Source: Halococcus sediminicola (GTDB lineage: Archaea; Halobacteriota; Halobacteria; Halobacteriales; Halococcaceae). Taken from it: a stretch of 64,000 nucleotides of DNA. Positions 45,383 through 52,802 of this stretch are shown here, in pieces. The position numbers were made by a program, and so were the translations under genes. The notes beneath the pieces were generated by a model. That model saw nothing but the letters and a program-made list of their open reading frames with translations, did no database searches and was not told the DNA's origin. Positions within the stretch are counted from its first letter, which is position 1; the number at the start of each line of letters is the position of its first letter. Location: NCBI RefSeq assembly GCF_000755245.1, contig NZ_BBMP01000006.1:1-64000 (forward strand), given 5' to 3'.

Positions 45383-45811
45383 ATGAGCCATCAGTGTCCA
45401 AGCTGCGAAGAGTACGCACTGCTGCACGATGAGGATGAGAAGTACCGTTGCCATGAGTGCGGTGAGATAGTCCAGACCCCAGCAGCCCAGAAGTCGAAGT
45501 ACGTCTCTATTCTTCAGGTTCCGTCCCGAGACCACGAGATCACTGTGGTGTTAGGCTATCAGGTTGAGGCGCGTCAGAAGTTCCGTGATGACCGGTTTGA
45601 GGGTAAGCCTGGTGACTTCGAGGACTATCCCGTGCATGTCCGCGAGACTGTGATTGAGTTGCCGGAAGTGATGGATGGCGATGAGCTGCGTGAGTGGGCT
45701 TGGGTTGACGGCGAAGAACGTGAGAAGCTTGCTGAGCCGGTCCGTGAGGTCGCAGAGAAGTACGGTGTTGAGCCTGGGTTGAAGAATAACTCGGAGGCCG
45801 ATACCCAGTGA
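45383..45811 (+). CDS. zinc-ribbon protein
   Basis: 142 aa. An N-terminal CPSC...CHECG zinc ribbon (residues 5-26) is followed by a beta-rich region and a helical end. Likely a nucleic-acid or protein-binding adaptor. It overlaps the next start by 4 nt (GTGA). Function unknown. Confidence 0.7.
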   Translation: MSHQCPSCEEYALLHDEDEKYRCHECGEIVQTPAAQKSKYVSILQVPSRDHEITVVLGYQVEARQKFRDDRFEGKPGDFEDYPVHVRETVIELPEVMDGDELREWAWVDGEEREKLAEPVREVAEKYGVEPGLKNNSEADTQ

Positions 45812-46020
45812 GGCGTTGTGAGGAGTGTGGCGGCTTCATTGAGAGTGGGAAGGAGGCTGTCCGGATCACGTATGGGAAGAAGCGGAACGCGCTGTTCGGG
45901 GATTTCGATGGGTCTCTAACTGCGTGGTTCCATTTGCAGTGCTTGGTGGATATTGAGCGTATTGAGGTTGGTGAGGATGATCCGGGGAAGCGTTTCAAGC
46001 GGATCTTGGAGGAGGCCTGA
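45808..46020 (+). CDS. small zinc-finger-like protein
   Basis: 70 aa from a GTG overlapping the preceding stop. CEECGGFI near residue 4 and WFHLQCLVDI near residue 47 give a treble-clef-like zinc site. Many copies of such short proteins occur on haloarchaeal plasmids. Function unknown. Confidence 0.65.
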   Translation: MRRCEECGGFIESGKEAVRITYGKKRNALFGDFDGSLTAWFHLQCLVDIERIEVGEDDPGKRFKRILEEA

Positions 46021-46026
46021 TACTCA

Positions 46027-46374
46027 GTGAAGGAGAATCTGGTTTTAGCTGGTTTACTCATTGCTGTTGTTGCGGTCTCTGGCTGCACTTCAACCACCTA
46101 TACGATTGATGAAAGTGATCTGGAAAATAGTATACGTGAGATCAATGGCACGGATTTTGATAAGACCTGTTTTAAGCAGGGTTACAATACAGCTTATCGT
46201 CTTAGATGCACGGATTCTGCGTACTTCCAAGAGAGGGAGTACACCTGGATTCGCTGTAGTGAAGGTGAGATGGTTCAGTGGCCGGAAGCTGTCGATCAAA
46301 TTTGCTCAGTATCTGAGTATGACGGTGATCTTCCCATGAAGCAGAAGGGTGGTGATTCGGATCGATCTGGATGA
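46027..46374 (+). CDS. predicted lipoprotein
   Basis: 115 aa from a GTG at 46027. A Sec-type signal peptide ends in a lipobox (VAVSGCTST), followed by a short exported domain with three to four cysteines (CFKQGYN, LRCTDSA, WIRCSEGE). A second lipoprotein of the same build is encoded at 51984. The C-terminus overlaps the next gene. Function unknown. Confidence 0.75.
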   Translation: MKENLVLAGLLIAVVAVSGCTSTTYTIDESDLENSIREINGTDFDKTCFKQGYNTAYRLRCTDSAYFQEREYTWIRCSEGEMVQWPEAVDQICSVSEYDGDLPMKQKGGDSDRSG

Positions 46375-46636
46375 GCTGATAGTCAAATCCCTGGCTACAC
46401 TGGTTGGATTGGCAGTTTTAGGAACTCTATCGCTGCTGTCTGTGGTTATGACTGATATCGTAGTTACCCCGGAGATAGTCAACGTACTGTTTGTGTATGG
46501 GTTTCTCGCGGCATTGGCAGGTGTGTTTGTGTACTCCTGCTATCGGGTTGGCATGGTTGTGCTCTATATTGTGCTTGTAGCAGCCAAAGATAATGAAGAG
46601 AATGAAGCAGCAGGAGGTGATTCCGTATCGAATTGA
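46349..46636 (+). CDS. small membrane protein with two helices
   Basis: 95 aa starting with a GTG at 46349, overlapping the lipoprotein gene by 26 nt. Two to three hydrophobic segments (about 12-36 and 43-75). It is coupled on both sides. Function unknown. Confidence 0.65.
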   Translation: MVIRIDLDELIVKSLATLVGLAVLGTLSLLSVVMTDIVVTPEIVNVLFVYGFLAALAGVFVYSCYRVGMVVLYIVLVAAKDNEENEAAGGDSVSN

Positions 46637-47001
46637 GGACTGATCGGGTTCTGGGCGATATCTTGATCGTTTCTCTGGTGTTGGTGGTGCTGTCGATCCC
46701 GTTCCTGTACGGGTTCCACACTGCCGATATCGAGATGTATCCGATGTACAACGACACAGACGGCGATGACGAGTATGATACGATTGTCGGGCTGTCTCCT
46801 GCTGATTGTTTTGAGCAGTATGACCGGTTTGAGAACCCTGAGCTGCTTTGTCCGAAGCAGGAGAGGTTTCAGCGGATTGATCACGGCGTATTTATGGCAG
46901 CTATTGGCGGCGGTATCGCTGTAGCTGTGTTTGGGTTCGGAATGGTGCTGGCCGGTTTGTTCACCCGCTATCTAATACCAGAGGAGGCGGATGAGCAGTG
47001 A
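46633..47001 (+). CDS. membrane protein with exported middle domain
   Basis: 122 aa from a TTG at 46633, preceded by GGAGGTGA. One helix near the N-terminus (about 9-30) and one near the C-terminus (about 82-108) flank an acidic, Tyr/Asn-rich exported loop. It overlaps its neighbours by 4 nt. Function unknown. Confidence 0.65.
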   Translation: MRTDRVLGDILIVSLVLVVLSIPFLYGFHTADIEMYPMYNDTDGDDEYDTIVGLSPADCFEQYDRFENPELLCPKQERFQRIDHGVFMAAIGGGIAVAVFGFGMVLAGLFTRYLIPEEADEQ

Positions 47002-47333
47002 ATCATGGTTTCAGGTTTGTCCTGGTTCTGCTGCTAATATTCGCTGTTGCTGGTGAGCCGTGGCTGTATCCGACAGAGGTCACGCACTGGGAGCAGCGGG
47101 AGACACCACTGAGGTTTCATGACTCGCTCCAAGAGGACGATAGGTTGCTCTGCACCGATGATGTGCTTCATATGAAGACGCCGAGGTATGTTGAGACGGA
47201 GTATTCAGGAATCACTCGATACGGTTATAATCACCATCTCATTTCTGCGAACGGTTCCGGTACGTGTTTCGTTAAAATCCGTAGTACGAGGACTCAGCTC
47301 CGGTGGTACAACCACATGGTGTTGAGTTGGTAG
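46998..47333 (+). CDS. small exported protein with signal-anchor
   Basis: 111 aa from a GTG at 46998. The N-terminal hydrophobic stretch (FRFVLVLLLIFAVAGEPW) may be a signal peptide or anchor. Two cysteines (LLCTDD, GTCFVK) could form a disulfide. Same run of overlapping membrane genes. Function unknown. Confidence 0.6.
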   Translation: MNHGFRFVLVLLLIFAVAGEPWLYPTEVTHWEQRETPLRFHDSLQEDDRLLCTDDVLHMKTPRYVETEYSGITRYGYNHHLISANGSGTCFVKIRSTRTQLRWYNHMVLSW

Positions 47334-47345
47334 AGGCGTCTTCTG

Positions 47346-47777
47346 ATGTTTGACGACGGGGAGACGAATCTGGATGATGTCATCAGCCATGCGCTTGATC
47401 AGGGTTACACAGTTGAGATCGAGAAGGCGGAGGATCACGGCTATCGCGTTGTTGTGGACGGCGTAGCGATAACGAGGAGTGAGCGATCAAGCCGTGACAC
47501 TGGATTGCCGCACGAGATCTTCTCTGAGCGTATACGTGAGTCCGTTCCTGACGAGGTTCGGGATCTGATTACGCGGTTGAAGCGGCAGTTTGTGGCGGAG
47601 TACAGTGAGGAGATCGTGGAGTCGGAGAGCAGTCCGTGGTTTGTCCGTGAGCTGAGCCGCCAAGGATTGTTGAGCTACGAGCTCCGTGACTGGGTTGATT
47701 TCGATGATCCGAAGGCTGTGAAGGCTGCACTGGTGAAAGCTGATTTAGATGACCAGATGGAGGCGGGTTTTGGTTGA
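47346..47777 (+). CDS. hypothetical soluble protein
   Basis: 143 aa (MFDDGETNLDDVISHALDQG). Highly charged alpha/beta sequence with no membrane segment or known motif. An AGGCG site lies 11 nt before the ATG. Its stop overlaps the next start. Confidence 0.65.
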   Translation: MFDDGETNLDDVISHALDQGYTVEIEKAEDHGYRVVVDGVAITRSERSSRDTGLPHEIFSERIRESVPDEVRDLITRLKRQFVAEYSEEIVESESSPWFVRELSRQGLLSYELRDWVDFDDPKAVKAALVKADLDDQMEAGFG

Positions 47778-47938
47778 CTCGTATTCCTGAGTCCGGTACG
47801 TATGAGTTGGTGAAGGAGAGGCAGGAGTCTCGGTTTTGGGAGCTGCCGGAGGGTGCGATTGTCTTGAAGGCGTCTCTCGGGTATAGCGGGAGTTCTGCGC
47901 TCGTGTATCTGAAGCCGGTCGGGGGTGAGGATCAGTGA
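47774..47938 (+). CDS. 54-aa hypothetical protein
   Basis: 54 aa from a TTG at 47774 (MTRIPESGTYELVKERQ...), overlapping the preceding stop by 4 nt. Contains a likely beta hairpin. The tight overlaps on both sides are the main support. Confidence 0.55.
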   Translation: MTRIPESGTYELVKERQESRFWELPEGAIVLKASLGYSGSSALVYLKPVGGEDQ

Positions 47939-48060
47939 TTTCTGGTGTTGAGGTGTTGATCGTGTTGTGGTTGCTTCAGGCGGTTGCCTTGGGGGCTCTA
48001 ACGTACAGCCATCATCGGCATGTGTCGGATGAGCGCCGGCATCGCAGTACTGAACCCTAA
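47935..48060 (+). CDS. 41-aa single-pass membrane peptide
   Basis: 41 aa from a GTG at 47935. A hydrophobic segment (GVEVLIVLWLLQAVALGALT) and a His/Arg-rich tail. Overlap with the previous stop (GTGA) supports it. Function unknown. Confidence 0.55.
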   Translation: MISGVEVLIVLWLLQAVALGALTYSHHRHVSDERRHRSTEP

Positions 48061-48110
48061 TTTTCGGTGCAGCGAAGACCTATTAGGGTAGAAAGGAATT
48101 AACAGCACCA

Positions 48111-48617
48111 ATGCTGGCTCATATTCTGCAGGCGGGCTCTAATCCGAGCGAAGGCGTTGTATTAGGTATACTTCAAGCTATTCTTACTAGCATCCCTTTT
48201 TGGATCGGAGCTGCTGAATTACTCCCAAGAGATAGAAATTTACCCTGGTATTTTTACATGGTTTTCTACTCGTCTTACCTGCTTCTTATATTCGCTTTCG
48301 CGTTCACCGTACAGGAGCTGTGGAACATCACCTCTATAGGGTCCTCGCTGCAACTCAGTTTCCTAATTCTCAATATTATCCTATGTGTCGTAGGCCTCGT
48401 CATTGGTTTAATACTAGCAAAAGGGCTGAAACGAGGACGCATGCAAGAGTTCGCTCCTTGGGGCCTACTTTCAGTAACTTCATTCACTCTTGCAATCACT
48501 ACTCATATCACCTTCTCTGGAAGCTTTCCATCTTGGGCATACAGTATCGGTAGTGGAGTCGTGTCAGTTCTATTTTTTGTACTTCCTATAATTGGAGCTC
48601 TGGTGCGGAAAAACTGA
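48111..48617 (+). CDS. polytopic membrane protein
   Basis: 168 aa with about five membrane segments spread along the chain and a short basic loop (KGLKRGRMQEF). A/T-rich and less strand-skewed codon use than neighbours. No recognised family. It converges on the gene at 48619 with no gap, so the two may belong together as cargo. Confidence 0.65.
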   Translation: MLAHILQAGSNPSEGVVLGILQAILTSIPFWIGAAELLPRDRNLPWYFYMVFYSSYLLLIFAFAFTVQELWNITSIGSSLQLSFLILNIILCVVGLVIGLILAKGLKRGRMQEFAPWGLLSVTSFTLAITTHITFSGSFPSWAYSIGSGVVSVLFFVLPIIGALVRKN

Positions 48618-48618
48618 G

Positions 48619-49188
48619 CTAATCATCGTCTGAATCAATAACTTGTTCTCTGATCGTCCTCTCGCCGGTGATTCTTTCAGCCCGTTCTACTGTCCCTTCG
48701 AGATCGTCAATTTGCTGTCTGACAACTTCTTCATCTACCTCCTCGTCCACTAACCAATCATACAGATATCCTGAAATTATTGTTGCTGCTGTTATTAGTC
48801 CAAATCCGGCGAGGAGCATCAGTCCAGTGGGACTGTTCTTCGATATCCGTTTTATTGTCAGCGGCTCTTGATGACTTCGTCTTATGGTATAGTAGTTTCT
48901 TTTCAGCATTATCTCGCGTAGAAACCCTGTTTTAGCCATTGTCGAGATTATTGAGTCTATGTCCTCTCCGGTCACTTCTTCATTAAGTAGGCCATTTTCA
49001 AACTCTTGTACTTCTTCAATTAAAATTTCTTGATCGACCCCAACTATGAAGCCATTCTGAGCACTCTGAAGCGCGTGATAGACGATTTGTAGGTTTTGTG
49101 AATAACGATTGAACAGATCGAAAGAATCAGATTCGTCCTTAATCTGGATTTCTACTACTACATTTTCTGATGGATCGTCAATCGACAT
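48619..49188 (-). CDS. single-pass membrane protein with wHTH-like cytosolic part
   Basis: 189 aa. The first 100 residues are helical with a possible winged-helix (FLREIMLKRNYYTIRRSHQ). One membrane helix (TGLMLLAGFGLITAATIISGY, about 125-144) is followed by a charged C-terminal coiled coil. Codon use resembles the convergent membrane gene. Function unknown; membrane-linked sensor is possible. Confidence 0.65.
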   Translation of the reverse strand: MSIDDPSENVVVEIQIKDESDSFDLFNRYSQNLQIVYHALQSAQNGFIVGVDQEILIEEVQEFENGLLNEEVTGEDIDSIISTMAKTGFLREIMLKRNYYTIRRSHQEPLTIKRISKNSPTGLMLLAGFGLITAATIISGYLYDWLVDEEVDEEVVRQQIDDLEGTVERAERITGERTIREQVIDSDDD

Positions 49189-49305
49189 GATCTACAAGTC
49201 TCTTTCCACGAATGATAGCATTTTGGGTCGGTTATAAGACTGAGAAACAGAGGCACTGCAGAACATCGGTTACGGGTTTAAAGCTGGTTTCCCGGCTGGT
49301 TTTCC

Positions 49306-49635
49306 ATGGTACGTGTCTGTGAGCACAAGTTCGAGTACGAGGACCCAAACCACGAGGGCTACAGCATGACGGAGGTTGACTTGTTCCCGGCTGTCGGCGG
49401 CAGAGGTGAGGCGTACAGTCTACGCCGTAACCTGGAGTTCGATGAGGTATACGAGATCTTCGATTACCTGCATGAGGAGCCGTACAGCAACGAGGCAGTT
49501 GCGTGGTGGGGGAACATGGATGGTATCATCGAGAAGGCGAACGAGCTGGAGGAGGCGGCGACAGGTAGCGGCAGTTTCGAGTACAGCCATTCTCCGGGAT
49601 TGTATGAGGGCTGTCCGGACGGATGGGAGTACTGA
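49306..49635 (+). CDS. hypothetical acidic protein
   Basis: 109 aa (MVRVCEHKFEYEDPNHEGYS). Acidic and aromatic, single domain. A TATA-like gtttaaagc lies 27 nt upstream, fitting a leaderless transcript. Function unknown. Confidence 0.6.
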   Translation: MVRVCEHKFEYEDPNHEGYSMTEVDLFPAVGGRGEAYSLRRNLEFDEVYEIFDYLHEEPYSNEAVAWWGNMDGIIEKANELEEAATGSGSFEYSHSPGLYEGCPDGWEY

Positions 49636-49689
49636 AGTATCGGGTAACTGTAGAAAATTTTTTGCTGTTATAGTTTGTGAGTTGTTAAC

Positions 49690-50748
49690 ATGGCGAAGCG
49701 CGAGACGCCATCCGAAGGTATTGGCGCGGAAATACCGGAGCCGCCGGAACGTGATGAACCGCTGAATGAGGCTGATTTTGAGGAGGCGGAGCGTCCGGAG
49801 AAGGCCGGTGATGTACTGGATTTCGGTGACGGTGATGTTTTGATGGCTAAGGATTTTGTGCCGCGGTTCTTCCGTTCTGATCCGCTGTATATGCAGCTGG
49901 AGGCGATTAACGCCTTGTTCGAGCAGAAAGAGTTTGAGGGTGTGCTGTACTACGATACTTTTGATGGTCCGTCTTTGATTGATGCGGATACCGAGTTTCC
50001 TGAGGATTGGTGTGCAGCTCTGTGGTTCGAGGATGGTATGGAGGATGTAGATGAGAGCTCGGAGTTGGTGGGTGAGGACTGGGAGTTGGATGAGCTGCAT
50101 ACTTTGCCGCACGTGGATCTGTTTGCTTTGGGTTTTACTGAGGAGGGGATGCGTGAGGCCGGTGAGCTGTTGATGGAGTTTGAGAATTTCACGTTGAAGA
50201 TTTTGGTGCCGCATCGTGAGTCTACTGTTGCGGATCGTCCGGAGGAGAAGCAGCTGAGTTCGCAGGACAACATGGATGAGGTGTTGGAGCGTTTCCCTGA
50301 GAAACAGGAGCAGCTGGATTTTGAGGTTGAGTTCTGGACGGATTTGTTGTCGAGCGGCCAGTTTAACAAGGAGCTACGTGCTTTGAATACTATTCTGCGT
50401 TGGGAGGATCGAAAGATGGAGGCGCATGTACGCGGTGATTTTGTGAGATCAGATATGTTGGAGGGTGTAGAGCCTGATTTTGTGGTTCTGGATTTTGATG
50501 TTAAGGGTGAAGATCCGCAGGAAGTGTTTGACCGGAGGCCGTTTTCACGGTTTGAGATTGGTAGTGGGGTCTTGTATCAGATCCCGGAGTTCCATCGGGT
50601 GGAGCTAGATGCCGGTGATTCTTCGGAGCGGTCGGAGCCGTTGGAAGAGGTTGAGATAGATGTTGGGTTAAGTCATTTGGACCTGTTTTATCCGGTTGTT
50701 GACCAGTTTTTGGAGCGTGAGGAACGAGGTTTGGGAACGAGGGAGTGA
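49690..50748 (+). CDS. hypothetical acidic protein
   Basis: 352 aa, rich in Glu and Asp with no membrane segment. Repeated use of codons ending G or T marks it as native to the right-hand replichore of the element. No family recognised. It is followed 4 nt later by another acidic protein, so the pair is probably an operon. Confidence 0.65.
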   Translation: MAKRETPSEGIGAEIPEPPERDEPLNEADFEEAERPEKAGDVLDFGDGDVLMAKDFVPRFFRSDPLYMQLEAINALFEQKEFEGVLYYDTFDGPSLIDADTEFPEDWCAALWFEDGMEDVDESSELVGEDWELDELHTLPHVDLFALGFTEEGMREAGELLMEFENFTLKILVPHRESTVADRPEEKQLSSQDNMDEVLERFPEKQEQLDFEVEFWTDLLSSGQFNKELRALNTILRWEDRKMEAHVRGDFVRSDMLEGVEPDFVVLDFDVKGEDPQEVFDRRPFSRFEIGSGVLYQIPEFHRVELDAGDSSERSEPLEEVEIDVGLSHLDLFYPVVDQFLEREERGLGTRE

Positions 50749-50751
50749 TCC

Positions 50752-51195
50752 ATGGGGATGAGTTATTTTGACGATCTGGACCCGGACGATACGGATTTCG
50801 CTGATTTTGATAGAACCAAGTACTGTTTGAACTCTGAAGATGTGCCATATCCTGCGAGTGTCGACGGGTTCTTCGAAGATATGGATCGGATGGTTAAGGT
50901 TCAGTTGGCGGAAGAGTCGATTATAGACTTCCATTTTGATGGCCATGTTGACGAAGACGAGCAACTGGTGTTTTATGCAGATGTAGGGGCTATCGAGGTG
51001 GCGCAGGAGATCGGGGAGTACAGTGCTGGAAATGCGCGGTCGGGGTACTACTGGCTTGACGATGGTACTGCTCTAAAGTTTGATAAGCAGTACAGCGAGT
51101 CGTTACCTGCCAGTTTTGAGGATTGTGATGAGTTGAAGAACATTGATCTGGAGATCCCGCCTTTCGAGGCGGTGAAAGAAGATATTCTTCCTTGA
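50752..51195 (+). CDS. hypothetical acidic protein
   Basis: 147 aa (MGMSYFDDLDPDDTDFADFD). An alternative start two codons later (MSYFDD) is possible. Soluble, acidic. Function unknown. Between it and 51329 there are only 17-20 codon frames with no support. Confidence 0.6.
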   Translation: MGMSYFDDLDPDDTDFADFDRTKYCLNSEDVPYPASVDGFFEDMDRMVKVQLAEESIIDFHFDGHVDEDEQLVFYADVGAIEVAQEIGEYSAGNARSGYYWLDDGTALKFDKQYSESLPASFEDCDELKNIDLEIPPFEAVKEDILP

Positions 51196-51328
51196 AGATC
51201 GGTGGTGTGACAATGTATCATGATTCTCTGTGGTACCCTGCCCGAATTGAAGGAGTCCTTGCTTGATGGGAAAGGAGATACCGACATTCCTGCTTGAGAA
51301 TTATCCAGATCAGAGTGCTGAGTCCTGA

Positions 51329-51709
51329 TCAGATGGGTTCTATGTCTTTGAACCCGATCATGTTTATCGTGTATTCCCCGTCTCCGGGTACTCCTTTGAA
51401 GTATTCTCGGGCTTCTATGGGTGCGTAGCTGTTGTCGCCGACCATTGGTCGTTCGGTTTTGATTACGTATTCTCCGTGTGTGTCGTCGTGGTCTGGTACT
51501 TTTAGGAATATCTCTTTTTTCGTCACGATGCCGTCTACGTCGTGTCCTTTCTGATGATCGAGCCGACGCTTGGTTACCAATCTCACCGTGGTTTGGAGCG
51601 GGGATTGGTGTGCTACACCGTTCACATCAACAGCGTTTTCGGAAAAGTGTATCTTAACTTGATCGCCCATTTCGAGATCATCGAGCTTGTCGAAGGTATC
51701 ATCGGCCAT
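51329..51709 (-). CDS. hypothetical beta-rich protein
   Basis: 126 aa from the ATG at 51709 (MADDTFDKLDDLEMGDQVKI). Strand-rich pattern with a DQVKIHFSENAV start, possibly an OB- or SH3-like barrel. The longer frame to 51811 crosses the shared promoter and is not used. Divergent from the gene at 51773. Confidence 0.6.
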   Translation of the reverse strand: MADDTFDKLDDLEMGDQVKIHFSENAVDVNGVAHQSPLQTTVRLVTKRRLDHQKGHDVDGIVTKKEIFLKVPDHDDTHGEYVIKTERPMVGDNSYAPIEAREYFKGVPGDGEYTINMIGFKDIEPI

Positions 51710-51742
51710 GTTTGCTTGTAGCGGGGTTGAGAGGCGATTAGC

Positions 51743-51750
51743 TTTATAAA
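51743..51750. promoter_or_regulatory. palindromic TATA box shared by divergent genes
   Basis: TTTATAAA is its own reverse complement. It lies 33 nt from the leftward ATG (51709) and 22 nt from the rightward ATG (51773), so one element may drive both leaderless genes. Confidence 0.55.
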
Positions 51751-51772
51751 TTGTTGTGAGATATTGTAAGTT

Positions 51773-51910
51773 ATGAGTGACGATAGTTGGACAACAATAG
51801 GCGTACCTCAATCAGTGAAGGAGCGGGTTGATGAGTTGAAGCCGAAGGGGTTGCCGCCGTATTATTTCCTTGAAAATCTGATGGATGAGTATGAGGCGGG
51901 TAGTCAGTGA
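51773..51910 (+). CDS. 45-aa RHH-like protein
   Basis: 45 aa (MSDDSWTTIGVPQSVKERVD...). The pattern beta-strand TTIGVPQSVKERV then helix-turn-helix YYFLENLMDEYEAG resembles a short ribbon-helix-helix protein. Leaderless from the palindromic TATA box. A likely local regulator. Confidence 0.6.
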   Translation: MSDDSWTTIGVPQSVKERVDELKPKGLPPYYFLENLMDEYEAGSQ

Positions 51911-51987
51911 GTCAGGCGCACGCAGAGGCGTATGGCGAATCCTTTGAGGAGTTCGTTGAACGTCAGCTCGACGGTGATAGTCTGTGA
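51907..51987 (+). CDS. 26-aa peptide, translationally coupled
   Basis: 26 aa from a GTG overlapping the previous stop and with its own stop overlapping the next start (both GTGA). Sequence MSQAHAEAYGESFEEF... is acidic and helical. The double overlap is the only support. Confidence 0.35.
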   Translation: MSQAHAEAYGESFEEFVERQLDGDSL

Positions 51988-52286
51988 AAAGGATGGTATT
52001 GATGCTTCTTGCTGCGGTTGTCGCGGTCTCTGGATGTACTGGAGGCAGTAGCGTCGATGCCCCGGCGGAGAAGCGGGTTGTGGAGGTCAATGGTTCGACA
52101 CAGTGCTGGAGTTATATTGAGTCGACCGGCTTTCTGTTCACTGATGATGTGAACAAGACGGTGTGTTTCACGCCTGAGCAGGTGGTTATTGTGGATTATT
52201 CGTCCGGGCCGACCACTCTGGGTCAGGGTAGTTTCCAGGTTCTCGGCACTACTTCGGTTCGTCAAAACAGCGGTGATAGCCAATGA
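51984..52286 (+). CDS. predicted lipoprotein
   Basis: 100 aa from a GTG at 51984. Signal peptide with lipobox VAVSGCTGG, then a small exported domain with VNGSTQCWSYI and KTVCFTPEQV. Same build as the lipoprotein at 46027 and perhaps a distant paralogue. Coupled to the next gene. Confidence 0.75.
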   Translation: MKRMVLMLLAAVVAVSGCTGGSSVDAPAEKRVVEVNGSTQCWSYIESTGFLFTDDVNKTVCFTPEQVVIVDYSSGPTTLGQGSFQVLGTTSVRQNSGDSQ

Positions 52287-52555
52287 GCGAGAAGATTGAG
52301 GGCGAGATGAAGGACCAGTTGATTGCTCATCTACAGCAGCATACAATCGAGAGAGATCGCGTTGCGCAGCTCTATGCGAACCTTGCGGTTGAGAATACGA
52401 TGCATCCCGGCTCTGGAGCGACTATTGTCTGCCACAAGTGTGGAGGCCAATATCTGCCAGATAGACACGAACTCGTTGAGGCGTTCGGCTATATTTACCA
52501 CGAACGCTGTGTTCCAACTGAGAATAACAACAACGAGACTGAGGATGATAGCTGA
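52283..52555 (+). CDS. zinc-finger-like small protein
   Basis: 90 aa. CHKCGGQY near residue 51 and YHERCV near 74 form a possible treble-clef zinc site; the N-terminal half is a helix. Overlaps both neighbours. It resembles the protein at 45808. Function unknown. Confidence 0.65.
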   Translation: MSEKIEGEMKDQLIAHLQQHTIERDRVAQLYANLAVENTMHPGSGATIVCHKCGGQYLPDRHELVEAFGYIYHERCVPTENNNNETEDDS

Positions 52556-52785
52556 TGGGAGCTTACGATATACCTGAAGACGTTGAGATAGATACCGATA
52601 CAACTGTAAGCGGAGAGATAGAGGACGGTATCGGCTATGTCTGCACAATCTGCAACACATTCCTCTATGCTCCGAGCGAGAGAAAAATCCAAGAGCAATT
52701 TATTCGACACTGGCGACAAGATCACAGAGGCGGATTAGACTACAAATCTGCTTATGTTGAAAATGGCGAGGTAAAGAAGCTGTAG
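52555..52785 (+). CDS. C2H2-type zinc-finger protein
   Basis: 76 aa. CTICNTFLYA...FIRHWRQDH (residues 30-57) is a C2H2 finger. The start overlaps the preceding stop (TGATG). It precedes the HerA ATPase by 17 nt and may regulate or accompany it. Confidence 0.7.
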   Translation: MGAYDIPEDVEIDTDTTVSGEIEDGIGYVCTICNTFLYAPSERKIQEQFIRHWRQDHRGGLDYKSAYVENGEVKKL

Positions 52786-52802
52786 AGGCGGAAACTGATA
52801 TT

